From NCBI GenBank assembly GCA_947426875.1, contig CANEFU010000003.1, positions 1-19,135 of the forward strand: a stretch of DNA of 19,135 nt. Direction: 5' to 3'. The notes under the pieces were generated by a model. It made no database searches, had not been told where the DNA came from, and saw only the letters and a list, made by a program, of their open reading frames with translations. The position numbers were made by a program, and so were the translations under genes. Source of the DNA: an uncultured Clostridium sp. (lineage in GTDB: Bacteria; Bacillota; Clostridia; TANB77; CAG-508). The first letter of the stretch is position 1. Each line of letters opens with the position of its first letter. Shown here in pieces: positions 7,983 to 14,419 of this stretch.

Positions 7983-8861
7983 TTAAGATTTTAATCCAAC
8001 AAAGTTTTTCACAGATTGTGAGACTTCTGTGGGAACACCGCCGAGAAAATCACGAACAAGAGAATTTGTCTTAATTAAAGCATAAATTCCTCCGACATAG
8101 ATAAATTTAGAAAACAAATTGGTAGAAGAATAATCCATAGAAAATAAAATGAGTAAAACAATAGAAACAATAATTTGGATAAATAATAAAGAAAATAAAT
8201 TGCGAAACCAAGTTTTGAAAAACCAATTTGTTTTATTTAGTGTTAAAGATAAAAAAGCAAAAGGAGATAGCAAAACAAACACTTTAATTAAAATATAGCG
8301 AAGAGAATAAGAGAATACCAAATTTAATAAAGAAATACTTAAAGTTCCTTTTATTAACCCATCTAAAGAAAAAATATTGAGGGAGTTGGTATCAATGGCG
8401 ATATTAGTATTAATGGTAGTAATTAATTCTGAAAAACATATATTCTTATGAAATAAACTTTCTCCTAAATCCCTAATAGCAAGAGAAACATTAGAATTCA
8501 AATCAAGGATTAACTGAATAATGAAAAAAGAAAAATTCATAGCAATGCCAAACAAAACCAATTTGACAATAAAACTAAAGGGTGCTTCTGTTTGTGTATA
8601 AGTAAAATGGGCTATTAAGTATCTAGTAGCATAGTATAAAATAAAAGCCAGCAAAAAGGAATTAGCAATTAATAAAATACCATTAGAAGCGGAAGTACCA
8701 AATAAATTTTCAAAATTTTTATCCTGCAAAATGTCAGAACTAATAAAAGTAATATCATCTAATATCGAATACAGATTGTTATCGATGGAACTAAATAAAG
8801 TTTCAAAGATAGAGTTAATTGTATGGATAATAATTTGTGTAATATCTGTCGAATTTTCCAA
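7983..8861 (-). CDS. VirB6/TrbL-like polytopic membrane protein
   Basis: This 292-residue protein starts at TTG (8861) with AAGGAGG six bases upstream. About six hydrophobic segments are visible, near residues 60-85, 100-122, 160-185, 190-210, 222-243 and 250-262. The stretch YSLRYILIKVFVLLSPFAFL followed by KTWFRNLFSLLFIQ resembles the conserved region of the VirB6/TrbL family, which forms the inner-membrane channel of type IV secretion systems. It lies 10 bases after the pilin-like gene and 17 bases before the VirB3-like gene, in one transcript. The call rests on topology, motif feel and context; a different multi-spanning protein cannot be excluded. Confidence 0.65.
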   Translation of the reverse strand: MENSTDITQIIIHTINSIFETLFSSIDNNLYSILDDITFISSDILQDKNFENLFGTSASNGILLIANSFLLAFILYYATRYLIAHFTYTQTEAPFSFIVKLVLFGIAMNFSFFIIQLILDLNSNVSLAIRDLGESLFHKNICFSELITTINTNIAIDTNSLNIFSLDGLIKGTLSISLLNLVFSYSLRYILIKVFVLLSPFAFLSLTLNKTNWFFKTWFRNLFSLLFIQIIVSIVLLILFSMDYSSTNLFSKFIYVGGIYALIKTNSLVRDFLGGVPTEVSQSVKNFVGLKS

Positions 8862-8871
8862 AAGAACCTCC

Positions 8872-9204
8872 TTAACTAATTAATGATTTGATAGCAGATA
8901 AAATTAAGTCAATGGCTAAAATAAAGGCGTAAGAAAATAAAGAGCCTTTAATCAATTTTTTTCCTGTTCTAATTTTTTCTTCATCACCAAAACTAAATTT
9001 TTTCATAAAAACACCAGTTCCAACGGCAACAGCAGCGGCAGGAGTTGCAATTTTTAATAACCAGTCTTTAATACTCTCAAAAGCGGAAGTGATTTTACTA
9101 ACAATTTGCGGGTCACCCCAGGCAAAAGAACAAGAAGAAAGTGTATTTAAAAAGATAAAGAAGAAAAGAGCAGTAGAAATTTTATAAAATATTTTTTTAT
9201 TCAT
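8872..9204 (-). CDS. VirB2/TrbC-like pilin-type membrane protein
   Basis: The start is placed at ATG 9204, nine bases after AAAGGA; an in-frame TTG at 9213 lies almost on that ribosome site. The 110-residue product has a signal sequence (MNKKIFYKISTALFFFIFLN) ending near SSCSFAWG, then a hydrophobic helix (IATPAAAVAVGTGVF), a polar connector GDEEKIRTGKK and a second helix (SYAFILAIDLILSAI). This order and the connector match VirB2/TrbC pilins, which polymerise into the conjugative pilus or stay as membrane subunits. LSSC also fits a lipobox, so lipoprotein processing is an alternative. The gene lies 20 bases after the coupling ATPase. Confidence 0.7.
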   Translation of the reverse strand: MNKKIFYKISTALFFFIFLNTLSSCSFAWGDPQIVSKITSAFESIKDWLLKIATPAAAVAVGTGVFMKKFSFGDEEKIRTGKKLIKGSLFSYAFILAIDLILSAIKSLIS

Positions 9205-9224
9205 ATAAATCAATCCTTTCCATA

Positions 9225-10931
9225 TTATTTTATTTTCCCAAAATAGGGAAACATTTGTAATTTTTGCGGTGGAAAAATTTTATTCCCATCGGATAAAAAA
9301 GTAAGAGCAAAAAAAGTCTCTAAATTCTGAGTAAAAAAGTTAGTTTCAAAAATATAATCATTTTGCAAGTAAGAACTAAAGGTTTCTGAAATATTAGAAG
9401 CTTCTGAGTTTAAAGTATTAGTAATATAACTAAAACGAGTTTGTTTAGCACTTTCTGAAATACTTTTTGAAGTTCTTTCTTTTTCTTCTTTTCCTAATTG
9501 TTTTTGTGCTTCTTCAATCGTGAAAATATCATCTGTACGAAACCATATTTTATTAATTAAATTTTGCGTGATTACTTTTACCTGTGCTTCCTCTTTCAAA
9601 GTAGCTTTTAAAGAAGAATAACTTTGTGTACTTACTATATTAATACATTTAGCTTCTCTACTTAAAGAGAAAAATTCGCCATCTGACTTAGTGGCATATT
9701 TATCATATTCATCACAAATAAAAGCAGTAGTATTAGAGGAAAAATGAGATAGATTAGAAATAATTTCCGCTTGAAAATCTAATTTTAAATAAGCAGCAAT
9801 TGTTTTAGAAAGAGAATTGTATTCGGAAATATTCATGTTTAAAACAACGATTTTCCCTTGCTGGATAACTTCTGAAAAGCCAGTGAAGGAAAGTTTCTCT
9901 TTGGGAGCGCAAAAAGTAGACATGATATCATAATCTGAAACAAAGAGATTAGTAATACGAGTGATTTCAGAAATTAAAATTCCTTTTGTTCGACTATCTA
10001 AATTTTCAAATTCTTTTTGGAAGAAATCAAGACTGGCATTTAATTCATAAATTTGAGAATGAGATAACTTACCAGAAATAAATAAATCCTTTAAAATAGT
10101 GATTTTTTCTTTATAGTAGTTTGGAATCGTAATAAGTTTATGTAACTCTAAAAAAGTAACATAATGATTGTTATAAAGTCTACACAATTTGATACATTCT
10201 GTTAAAATTTCCTCCGCTTTGTCCAACCAATAAGATTCTGTATTATTTTCTGAAAAAAGCAAAAGAATCGTTTTTAAGCGATTAGCTAACACTTGCGGTT
10301 TTAGATTTGGTTTATGCAAAGGATTATAATAGACAGACGATTTTGGCTCAATCATAATTAAATCTTTTTCTAAATGGAATAAAGTACAATATTCTTTTAC
10401 TTGTTGATAGAAATTTCCTTTTACATCTAAAATAAGCATACCTATTTTTTGGCTGGGATGATTAGCATTAAATGCTAACAATTGTCTAGTAAAAGGATAC
10501 ATAGCACTAGAAGTTTTACCAGAACCTATTGTACCAGTAATTAAAAAATTTTGATAGAGACCGGTTTCAGGAATATAAACTTCTTGCCCAGCTGGATTTT
10601 TACCAATTAACAAAGATAAAGAATTTTTGTTGATAGGAATAGTAGATAAGGAGTTGGAGGGAGATTTAACTCGGAAAAAAGAAAATTTCATTAAAATTCT
10701 AGTATAAATAAGATGCCCCAAGATAAAATTAGAAAAGAAAAAACACAAGAGATATAATAGTTTGATTAACTTCCATAATTCAGGATTTTTAGAACAAATG
10801 TCAAAAGGATGGATACCATAAGTAATGATGACTTCTTTTGCTGTAAAGACAGGATATAAAGTAGAAAAAGTAAAGTAGCTAAATAGCATAAAGAATAAAA
10901 AAACAAAAATAAATTCTTTTAAGTATCGAAT
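9225..10931 (-). CDS. VirD4/TraG-like type IV coupling ATPase
   Basis: Membrane-anchored hexameric ATPase that delivers DNA or protein to a type IV channel. Walker A is GTIGSGKTSSA, followed by LILDVKGNFY; Walker B is AFICDEYDKYA and the TraD/TraG recognition region reads INIVSTQSYSSL. I place the start at ATT (10931), eight bases after AAAGGAGGTC, because the first ATG (10889) has no ribosome site and would cut into the first membrane helix; the longer form, IRYLKEFIFVFLFFMLFSYF, gives the two N-terminal helices expected of VirD4 (about 6-24 and 65-83). The product is about 568 residues, normal length. It is the second gene of the leftward operon. No relaxase or VirB4 lies in view, so the substrate is unknown. 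Confidence 0.82.
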   Translation of the reverse strand: MRYLKEFIFVFLFFMLFSYFTFSTLYPVFTAKEVIITYGIHPFDICSKNPELWKLIKLLYLLCFFFSNFILGHLIYTRILMKFSFFRVKSPSNSLSTIPINKNSLSLLIGKNPAGQEVYIPETGLYQNFLITGTIGSGKTSSAMYPFTRQLLAFNANHPSQKIGMLILDVKGNFYQQVKEYCTLFHLEKDLIMIEPKSSVYYNPLHKPNLKPQVLANRLKTILLLFSENNTESYWLDKAEEILTECIKLCRLYNNHYVTFLELHKLITIPNYYKEKITILKDLFISGKLSHSQIYELNASLDFFQKEFENLDSRTKGILISEITRITNLFVSDYDIMSTFCAPKEKLSFTGFSEVIQQGKIVVLNMNISEYNSLSKTIAAYLKLDFQAEIISNLSHFSSNTTAFICDEYDKYATKSDGEFFSLSREAKCINIVSTQSYSSLKATLKEEAQVKVITQNLINKIWFRTDDIFTIEEAQKQLGKEEKERTSKSISESAKQTRFSYITNTLNSEASNISETFSSYLQNDYIFETNFFTQNLETFFALTFLSDGNKIFPPQKLQMFPYFGKIK

Positions 10932-10945
10932 ATAAAAGACCTCCT

Positions 10946-11092
10946 TTATAATGAATTTTTTTTGATTTTTAATTTGGAACCTTGTTTGTTATGAAAAAAT
11001 ATGATATCAAAAAAAGTATAGAATGAATATAAAGTGATAAAAAGATAAATAATAAAAGTAAAAAAGAAAAAATCTATTAATTGAGAAATAAT
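10946..11092 (-). CDS. Possible 48-residue membrane micro-protein with AUU start
   Basis: A strong ribosome site AAAGGTGGTGA (11104-11094 region) is followed by ATT ATT TCT CAA and an open frame to TAA at 10946-10948, 14 bases before the start of the coupling ATPase. The peptide is a single hydrophobic segment (FFFFTFIIYLFITLYSF) followed by a basic tail (KQGSKLKIKKNSL). No ATG, GTG or usable TTG opens the frame; TTG at 11125 lies inside the promoter. It would be the first gene of the secretion-type operon. It may instead be a leader with no product; AT-rich DNA gives hydrophobic translations by chance. Confidence 0.4.
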   Translation of the reverse strand: MISQLIDFFFFTFIIYLFITLYSFYTFFDIIFFHNKQGSKLKIKKNSL

Positions 11093-11116
11093 GTCACCAC
11101 CTTTCCAATTTTTACC

Positions 11117-11145
11117 ATAATACAATATTTTTTTCGATTTGTCTA
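11117..11145 (-). promoter_or_regulatory. Promoter of the leftward secretion-type operon
   Basis: Reading leftward, TAGACA (11145-11140) and TATTAT (11122-11117) are 17 bases apart, about 25 bases before the micro-ORF start. The -35 box overlaps the forward -35 candidate TTGTCT (11139-11144) of the DUF1858 gene, so the two promoters could compete. Confidence 0.6.
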
Positions 11146-11167
11146 TACTTTTTTTTAAAAATATGTT
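11139..11167 (+). promoter_or_regulatory. Possible promoter of the DUF1858 gene
   Basis: TTGTCT (11139-11144) and TATGTT (11162-11167) are 17 bases apart. The -10 match is weak; the main interest is that the -35 overlaps the divergent promoter. Confidence 0.4.
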
Positions 11168-11200
11168 AAAATTATAAAATAAAAAAGGAGGAGAAGAAAA

Positions 11201-11386
11201 ATGGAATTTAATAAAGATACTAAAATTGGAGAAATTTTAGAAAAGGCACCTGAAAAAGCAGAAATTTTATTAGAAGCAGGAATGCATTGTTTAGGTTGTC
11301 CTGCATCTCAAATGGAAACACTAGAAGAAGCTTGTGGTGTCCATGGTATTGATGTAGAAGAATTAGTGAAAAAATTAAATGCATAA
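11201..11386 (+). CDS. DUF1858 / hybrid-cluster-protein-associated redox disulfide protein
   Basis: This 61-residue protein matches the DUF1858 pattern: an N-terminal TKIGEILEKAPE, then EAGMHCLGCPASQMETLEEA and a second helix pair GIDVEELVKKL. Cys30 and Cys33 form the CLGC pair, with a third cysteine at 45. Stand-alone DUF1858 proteins are common in anaerobes and are thought to take part in thiol-redox or metal-cluster chemistry; the exact partner is unknown. RBS AGGAGG lies about eight bases before the ATG. No hybrid-cluster gene is adjacent. The gene is divergent from the secretion operon and followed by the tRNA cluster promoter. Confidence 0.88.
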   Translation: MEFNKDTKIGEILEKAPEKAEILLEAGMHCLGCPASQMETLEEACGVHGIDVEELVKKLNA

Positions 11387-11437
11387 GATAAATGACAAAA
11401 AAAATATAAAAAAAGACAAAAAAATTTTGCAAATGTA

Positions 11438-11466
11438 TTGACAATTGCTAAAAAATATTGTAAGAT
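11438..11466 (+). promoter_or_regulatory. tRNA cluster promoter
   Basis: Consensus TTGACA (11438-11443) and TAAGAT (11461-11466), 17 bases apart, lie 31 bases before the first tRNA. Confidence 0.8.
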
Positions 11467-11497
11467 ATAAAGGCGTTGTGAATACAATGCATTATGT

Positions 11498-11573
11498 GGG
11501 CTATTAGCTCAGGTGGTAGAGCACTTGACTTTTAATCAAGTTGTCCCGCGTTCGAGTCGCGGATAGCTCACCA
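11498..11573 (+). tRNA. tRNA-Lys (anticodon TTT)
   Basis: 76 bases with encoded CCA. Acceptor GGGCTAT/ATAGCTC (one G-T pair), anticodon loop CTTTTAA at 11529-11535 with TTT at 11531-11533, and T arm CCGCG/CGCGG. Confidence 0.97.
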
Positions 11574-11612
11574 AAAGAACTAAATAATTTCTCATGAATT
11601 ATTTAGTTCTTT
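11574..11612. other. 16-bp hairpin between tRNA-Lys and tRNA-Glu
   Basis: AAAGAACTAAATAATT (11574-11589) pairs perfectly with 11597-11612 across a 7-base loop. It starts at the base after the CCA end of tRNA-Lys and ends 8 bases before tRNA-Glu. No long T-run follows, so it may be an RNA-processing or partial termination signal rather than a full terminator. Confidence 0.6.
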
Positions 11613-11620
11613 GTATATAA

Positions 11621-11695
11621 GGCCCGTTGGTCAAGCGGTTAAGACACCGCCCTTTCACGGCGGAGACATGGGTTCGATTCCCGTACGGGTCACCA
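11621..11695 (+). tRNA. tRNA-Glu (anticodon TTC)
   Basis: 75 bases with encoded CCA. Acceptor GGCCCGT/ACGGGTC, anticodon stem CCGCC/GGCGG with loop CTTTCAC, T arm containing GTTCGATTC. Confidence 0.97.
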
Positions 11696-11709
11696 ACAAT
11701 TAAATAGTT

Positions 11710-11786
11710 GCCACTTTAGCTCAGCTGGCCAGAGCACCGCACTTGTAATGCGGGGGTCCCCAGTTCGAATCTGGGAAGTGGCTCCA
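11710..11786 (+). tRNA. tRNA-Thr (anticodon TGT)
   Basis: 77 bases with encoded CCA. Acceptor GCCACTT/AAGTGGC, anticodon loop CTTGTAA, T arm with GTTCGAATC. It lies 14 bases after tRNA-Glu, in the same transcript. Confidence 0.97.
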
Positions 11787-11848
11787 TAAAAAAGGTCAAT
11801 AGTTTTGAGATAGCTCTTAATTGTTGGCTTTTAATTTTAACTACCAAT

Positions 11849-11880
11849 AAAAAGAAAAGAGACTATTCTCTTTTCTTTTT
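11849..11880. terminator. Bidirectional terminator between tRNA cluster and leftward membrane-protein gene
   Basis: AAAAAGAAAAGAGA (11849-11862) pairs perfectly with TCTCTTTTCTTTTT (11867-11880) around a CTAT loop, giving a T-run on both strands. Confidence 0.85.
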
Positions 11881-11892
11881 ACAAAATTTTTA

Positions 11893-12510
11893 CTAATAAT
11901 TATTAACTTCGTATTGTTCTAAACTTGGAAAGGCAACATCTTCGTCTTTTAATGTATTAATAGTATATTCTAGTAACTCTCTTGTTGTATTTCCATTTAT
12001 TTCTTTTACATTTAACAAATTTTCTTTATTAATATAAACTTGAAAATCTTCTTGTATAAACATTTTATAACATTCTTTTCCATTTACTTCTTCCGTCGTC
12101 ATTCTTGTTGTTAAGGCAAGTGTAAATGCTTGCCAGAAATTTTCAGCATAAAAGGTTCCATACTCAATTACTGGCAAAAAAGCACCATCCTTATTTTCTG
12201 TTTTCGTGATGGAAACTTTTTTGCTATCCCCATCTTCCATATACAATCTGGTTTCATCCGGTTTGATACACATCATTCTTATTTTATTATCTTTTATCAT
12301 TTTTGTAATTCCGATATCTTCTTTTCTCCATAATTCTTCTACAGAATCATTCATTTTAAATTTTGCATAGAAATTTTTAGTTTCTTGATATTCTTCCAAT
12401 TTTTCAGAATATTTAAAAATAATACTTGCTTTTACCATGGCGATTGCTAAAAATACGATTAATGCTACCAATAATATCATTAACATGATTTTGGTTATTT
12501 TCTTTTTCAT
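11893..12510 (-). CDS. Membrane-anchored protein of unknown function
   Basis: The 205-residue protein has a basic start (MKKKITK), one membrane helix at about 8-28 and an extracytoplasmic domain rich in beta-type alternation. The central text (KMIKDNKIRMMCIKPDETRLY, then EEVNGKECYKMFIQ and YINKENLLNVKEING) has the feel of LolA/LolB-like or DUF4412-like lipid-binding folds, where a peptide records a bound state and a residue list of modest conservation; this is only a resemblance. The start ATG overlaps the stop of an 11-codon upstream ORF (ATGA). RBS is AAGGGGGGA. It has its own promoter, nearly identical to that of the small gene at 13128-13367, suggesting that the two are co-regulated. Confidence 0.75.
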   Translation of the reverse strand: MKKKITKIMLMILLVALIVFLAIAMVKASIIFKYSEKLEEYQETKNFYAKFKMNDSVEELWRKEDIGITKMIKDNKIRMMCIKPDETRLYMEDGDSKKVSITKTENKDGAFLPVIEYGTFYAENFWQAFTLALTTRMTTEEVNGKECYKMFIQEDFQVYINKENLLNVKEINGNTTRELLEYTINTLKDEDVAFPSLEQYEVNNY

Positions 12511-12542
12511 CGTAATCCCCCCTTTTCTTTTGTATATCTCAT
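12507..12542 (-). CDS. 11-codon upstream ORF (leader peptide candidate A)
   Basis: Reading leftward from 12542, ATG opens MRYTKEKGGLR and ends TGA at 12509-12507, overlapping the ATG of the following gene as ATGA. The uATG lies only about 11-13 bases after the -10 box, so the transcript would begin roughly five bases before it, making it nearly leaderless. The downstream gene's ribosome site (GGGGGG) lies inside this ORF. A matching ORF of equal length precedes the gene at 13128-13367. Confidence 0.4.
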   Translation of the reverse strand: MRYTKEKGGLR

Positions 12543-12584
12543 AAAAGTTACTTTAATTATAACATATTTTGCTTTATTTTCCAA
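12511..12584 (-). promoter_or_regulatory. Promoter-leader A (duplicated)
   Basis: Reading leftward, TTGGAA (12584-12579), 17 bases, TATAAT (12561-12556), then a leader that differs from leader B (13368-13440) by about four substitutions and one base of length over some 50 bases. Confidence 0.75.
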
Positions 12585-12640
12585 ATTTTAAGGAATGAGT
12601 TCTATTGAAATGTATTTCTATAAATTTATATATGTCGTCT

Positions 12641-13066
12641 TTATGTAAGAACTTCACTACATTTACTAATGAAAAATAGAAAAGCTCCTATAAAAGCTGC
12701 ATACAAGAAAAAATAAAAAAAGATATAACATACTTTTATGGAAAAACCGGTTATATAGCAAAACCATTTTATAAAAGTCTTATGAATCGCTTGAGAACCT
12801 TTTGTATAACTATTATTTTTCGCCGTGACAAAGTCAGTAGCAGGAATAAGATATAATTCTGACAATTTATACAAGGTATTAGTATCTGGATATTCTAGAC
12901 CAATTTCCCATTTTTTTATCATTTTTTCATCGACAAAAACATTCATTTTACTGAGTGCTTGGACAACATCGATATAGCTCCAATTTTTTTCTTTCCTTAA
13001 ATCAGTTAATAATTCTTCAATAGACCTTTTTTCTAACTGTGTAGACTTATCTTCTTCCTTTTTCAT
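12641..13066 (-). CDS. XRE-type helix-turn-helix protein with C-terminal membrane segment
   Basis: The 141-residue protein has an N-terminal HTH of the Cro/XRE class at about 15-75: EELLTDLRKEKNWSYIDVVQ, then MIKKWEIGLEYPDTNTLYKL and SELYLIPATDF. A linker of some 30 residues leads to a long hydrophobic segment (about 105-135), which would tether it to the membrane. Soluble XRE regulators lack this; membrane-tethered forms are known among RodZ-like and signal-sensing proteins. It probably binds DNA or a cytoplasmic partner at the membrane (inference). RBS AGGAGA; it follows the small membrane-protein gene by 61 bases and is likely co-transcribed with it. Confidence 0.75.
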   Translation of the reverse strand: MKKEEDKSTQLEKRSIEELLTDLRKEKNWSYIDVVQALSKMNVFVDEKMIKKWEIGLEYPDTNTLYKLSELYLIPATDFVTAKNNSYTKGSQAIHKTFIKWFCYITGFSIKVCYIFFYFFLYAAFIGAFLFFISKCSEVLT

Positions 13067-13127
13067 AATTAATTTCTCCTACAAAATGTAATTTGTTTCT
13101 ACTTTCGACCAGATATTAAACTAATAG

Positions 13128-13367
13128 TTATTTGCCTTCTTCGGAAAACAAGAAATCCCCATCTAATTCTTTCAATACATAAGTTTTTCCTTCATCTTCC
13201 GTATCAAGCTCATAACCTTTTTGCTCGATAGCATCATTTGTTTTCATTAATTCATCAACAGCAGACAAATAACCTTCCCTCATATAAAAATAATAATAAG
13301 TCATAACCCCTAATGCTATGGTTAATAAAATGATTATAACTAGAAATATTTTGCTTAACTGATTCAT
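13128..13367 (-). CDS. Small single-pass membrane protein of unknown function
   Basis: The 79-residue protein has a membrane helix at about 6-27 (IFLVIIILLTIALGVMTYYY) and an acidic soluble tail (DELMKTNDAIEQKGYELDTE, then KELDGDFLFSEEG). RBS AGGAGGG, with the ATG overlapping the stop of an 11-codon upstream ORF. The promoter and leader are a near copy of those of the gene at 11893-12510, and both proteins share the plan of short basic N-terminus, one helix and polar exterior, so they may be functionally linked. I do not recognise the family. Confidence 0.7.
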   Translation of the reverse strand: MNQLSKIFLVIIILLTIALGVMTYYYFYMREGYLSAVDELMKTNDAIEQKGYELDTEDEGKTYVLKELDGDFLFSEEGK

Positions 13368-13399
13368 AAAAATCCCTCCTTTTCTTTTCGATATCTCAT
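13364..13399 (-). CDS. 11-codon upstream ORF (leader peptide candidate B)
   Basis: Reading leftward from 13399, ATG opens MRYRKEKEGFL and ends TGA at 13366-13364, overlapping the next gene's ATG as ATGA. Both copies are 36 bases with no internal indel, whereas the only indel between the two leaders lies just upstream of the uATG. The main gene's AGGAGG ribosome site lies inside it. Confidence 0.4.
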   Translation of the reverse strand: MRYRKEKEGFL

Positions 13400-13440
13400 A
13401 AAGTTATTTTAATTATAATACATTTTTCTTATTTTTTCAA
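13368..13440 (-). promoter_or_regulatory. Promoter-leader B (duplicated)
   Basis: Reading leftward, TTGAAA (13440-13435), 17 bases, TATAAT (13417-13412), then a leader nearly identical to leader A at 12511-12584. Confidence 0.75.
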
Positions 13441-13466
13441 ACAGGGAACAAAAACGATTAAAAATA

Positions 13467-13495
13467 TTGAAATTCAAGGAAAAACTCAGTATAAT
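13467..13495 (+). promoter_or_regulatory. Promoter of the SDR gene
   Basis: TTGAAA (13467-13472) and TATAAT (13490-13495) are 17 bases apart. The leader to the ATG at 13568 is about 65 bases. Confidence 0.75.
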
Positions 13496-13567
13496 AGTTA
13501 TAGTTAAAAGAAAAGATGAAATTAGAATAAAGTGAATAATTAATTCTTAGGAAGGGGAATCGAAAAA

Positions 13568-14299
13568 ATGAACAAAATTGCCATAGTAACAGGAGCATCT
13601 CGAGGAATCGGGAGAGAAGTAGCAAAACAATTAGCCAGAAGTCAAATAAAAGTAATAGCAAACTATAATCAGTCAGAAAAAGAAGCCTATGAATTGAAAG
13701 AAGAATTGCAAAAAGAAAACATAGAAATTGATATTGTAAAAGCAGATATATCGAAAAGGGAAGGAGCAAAAACTTTAGTACAATTTGCTTTGGAAAAGTA
13801 TGATAAAATCGATATTTTAATCAATAATACGGGAATTAGTGAATATAAAATGTTTACAGATGAAACAGATGAGGACTGGAATAAAATCATAAATACTAAT
13901 TTATATTCTGCTTTTGTTATGTCACAAGAAGTAATTCCTAATATGGTACATCATAAAGAAGGATGTATTATCAATATATCTTCTATATGGGGAATTGTTG
14001 GAGCTTCTTTAGAGGTATTATACTCTATTTCAAAAGCAGGAATGAATGGAATGACAAAAGCACTAGCAAAAGAATTAGGACCATCCAATATTAGAGTAAA
14101 TGCTATTGCACCAGGAATCATTGATACAAAAATGAATTGCCAATTTACACAAGAAGAATTAAAAGAGATAGAAGAAGAAATACCGTTAGAAAGAATAGGA
14201 CAAGCAGAAGATATTGCAAAATGTATAAAATGGTTAATAGAAGATAATTATACAACAGGACAAATCATCTCAATTAATGGAGGATGGGCGATTACATAA
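13568..14299 (+). CDS. SDR-family reductase, FabG/YmfI-like
   Basis: NAD(P)H-dependent short-chain dehydrogenase/reductase, 243 residues, complete. The cofactor motif is TGASRGIG (about 8-15); the structural NNAG motif reads NNTG; the catalytic set is Ser in INISSIWG, and Tyr and Lys in YSISKAG. The end is GGWAIT with the usual NGG preceding. The combination SSIWGIVGAS and ALAKELGPSNIRVNAIAPG resembles Clostridial proteins annotated as EF-P 5-aminopentanone reductase (YmfI) as much as 3-oxoacyl-ACP reductase (FabG); the substrate cannot be settled here. It stands alone, not beside fab genes, which favours a non-FabG role. RBS AGGAAGGGG. Confidence 0.9.
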   Translation: MNKIAIVTGASRGIGREVAKQLARSQIKVIANYNQSEKEAYELKEELQKENIEIDIVKADISKREGAKTLVQFALEKYDKIDILINNTGISEYKMFTDETDEDWNKIINTNLYSAFVMSQEVIPNMVHHKEGCIINISSIWGIVGASLEVLYSISKAGMNGMTKALAKELGPSNIRVNAIAPGIIDTKMNCQFTQEELKEIEEEIPLERIGQAEDIAKCIKWLIEDNYTTGQIISINGGWAIT

Positions 14300-14320
14300 G
14301 CTTTTAAAGTTCCAAAGTCG

Positions 14321-14399
14321 AAGTTGCCAAAGATTCCGGGTTTAAATGGCAAGTTTTAAAATAAAACTTGCCATTTAAACCCGGAATCTTTGGCAACTT
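14321..14399. repeat. 79-base perfect hairpin between convergent genes
   Basis: Two perfect 38-base arms, 14321-14358 and 14362-14399, are separated by AAA. Each arm contains GCCAAAGATTCCGGG and TTTAAATGGCAA, so TGCCA/TGGCA can also pair within an arm. No T-run follows on either strand. Its perfection and GC-rich core exceed what termination needs, suggesting a mobile REP/MITE-like repeat that also insulates the SDR and CBM genes. Confidence 0.85.
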
Positions 14400-14419
14400 A
14401 GATAACTTTTCAGTAATTT

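Noticed and set aside
7684..10931. Complete integrative conjugative element
   Set aside because: No relaxase, VirB4, integrase or attachment repeats are in view, and both flanks are housekeeping genes. The nearby tRNAs are intact, with no visible direct repeat of a tRNA end.
11220..11444. Leftward 74-residue frame over the DUF1858 gene
   Set aside because: It is the reverse complement of a well-supported gene and runs through its promoter-proximal region.
13458..13769. Leftward hydrophobic frame over the start of the SDR gene
   Set aside because: A/G-rich coding strands give Leu/Phe-rich antisense frames by chance; no ribosome site.
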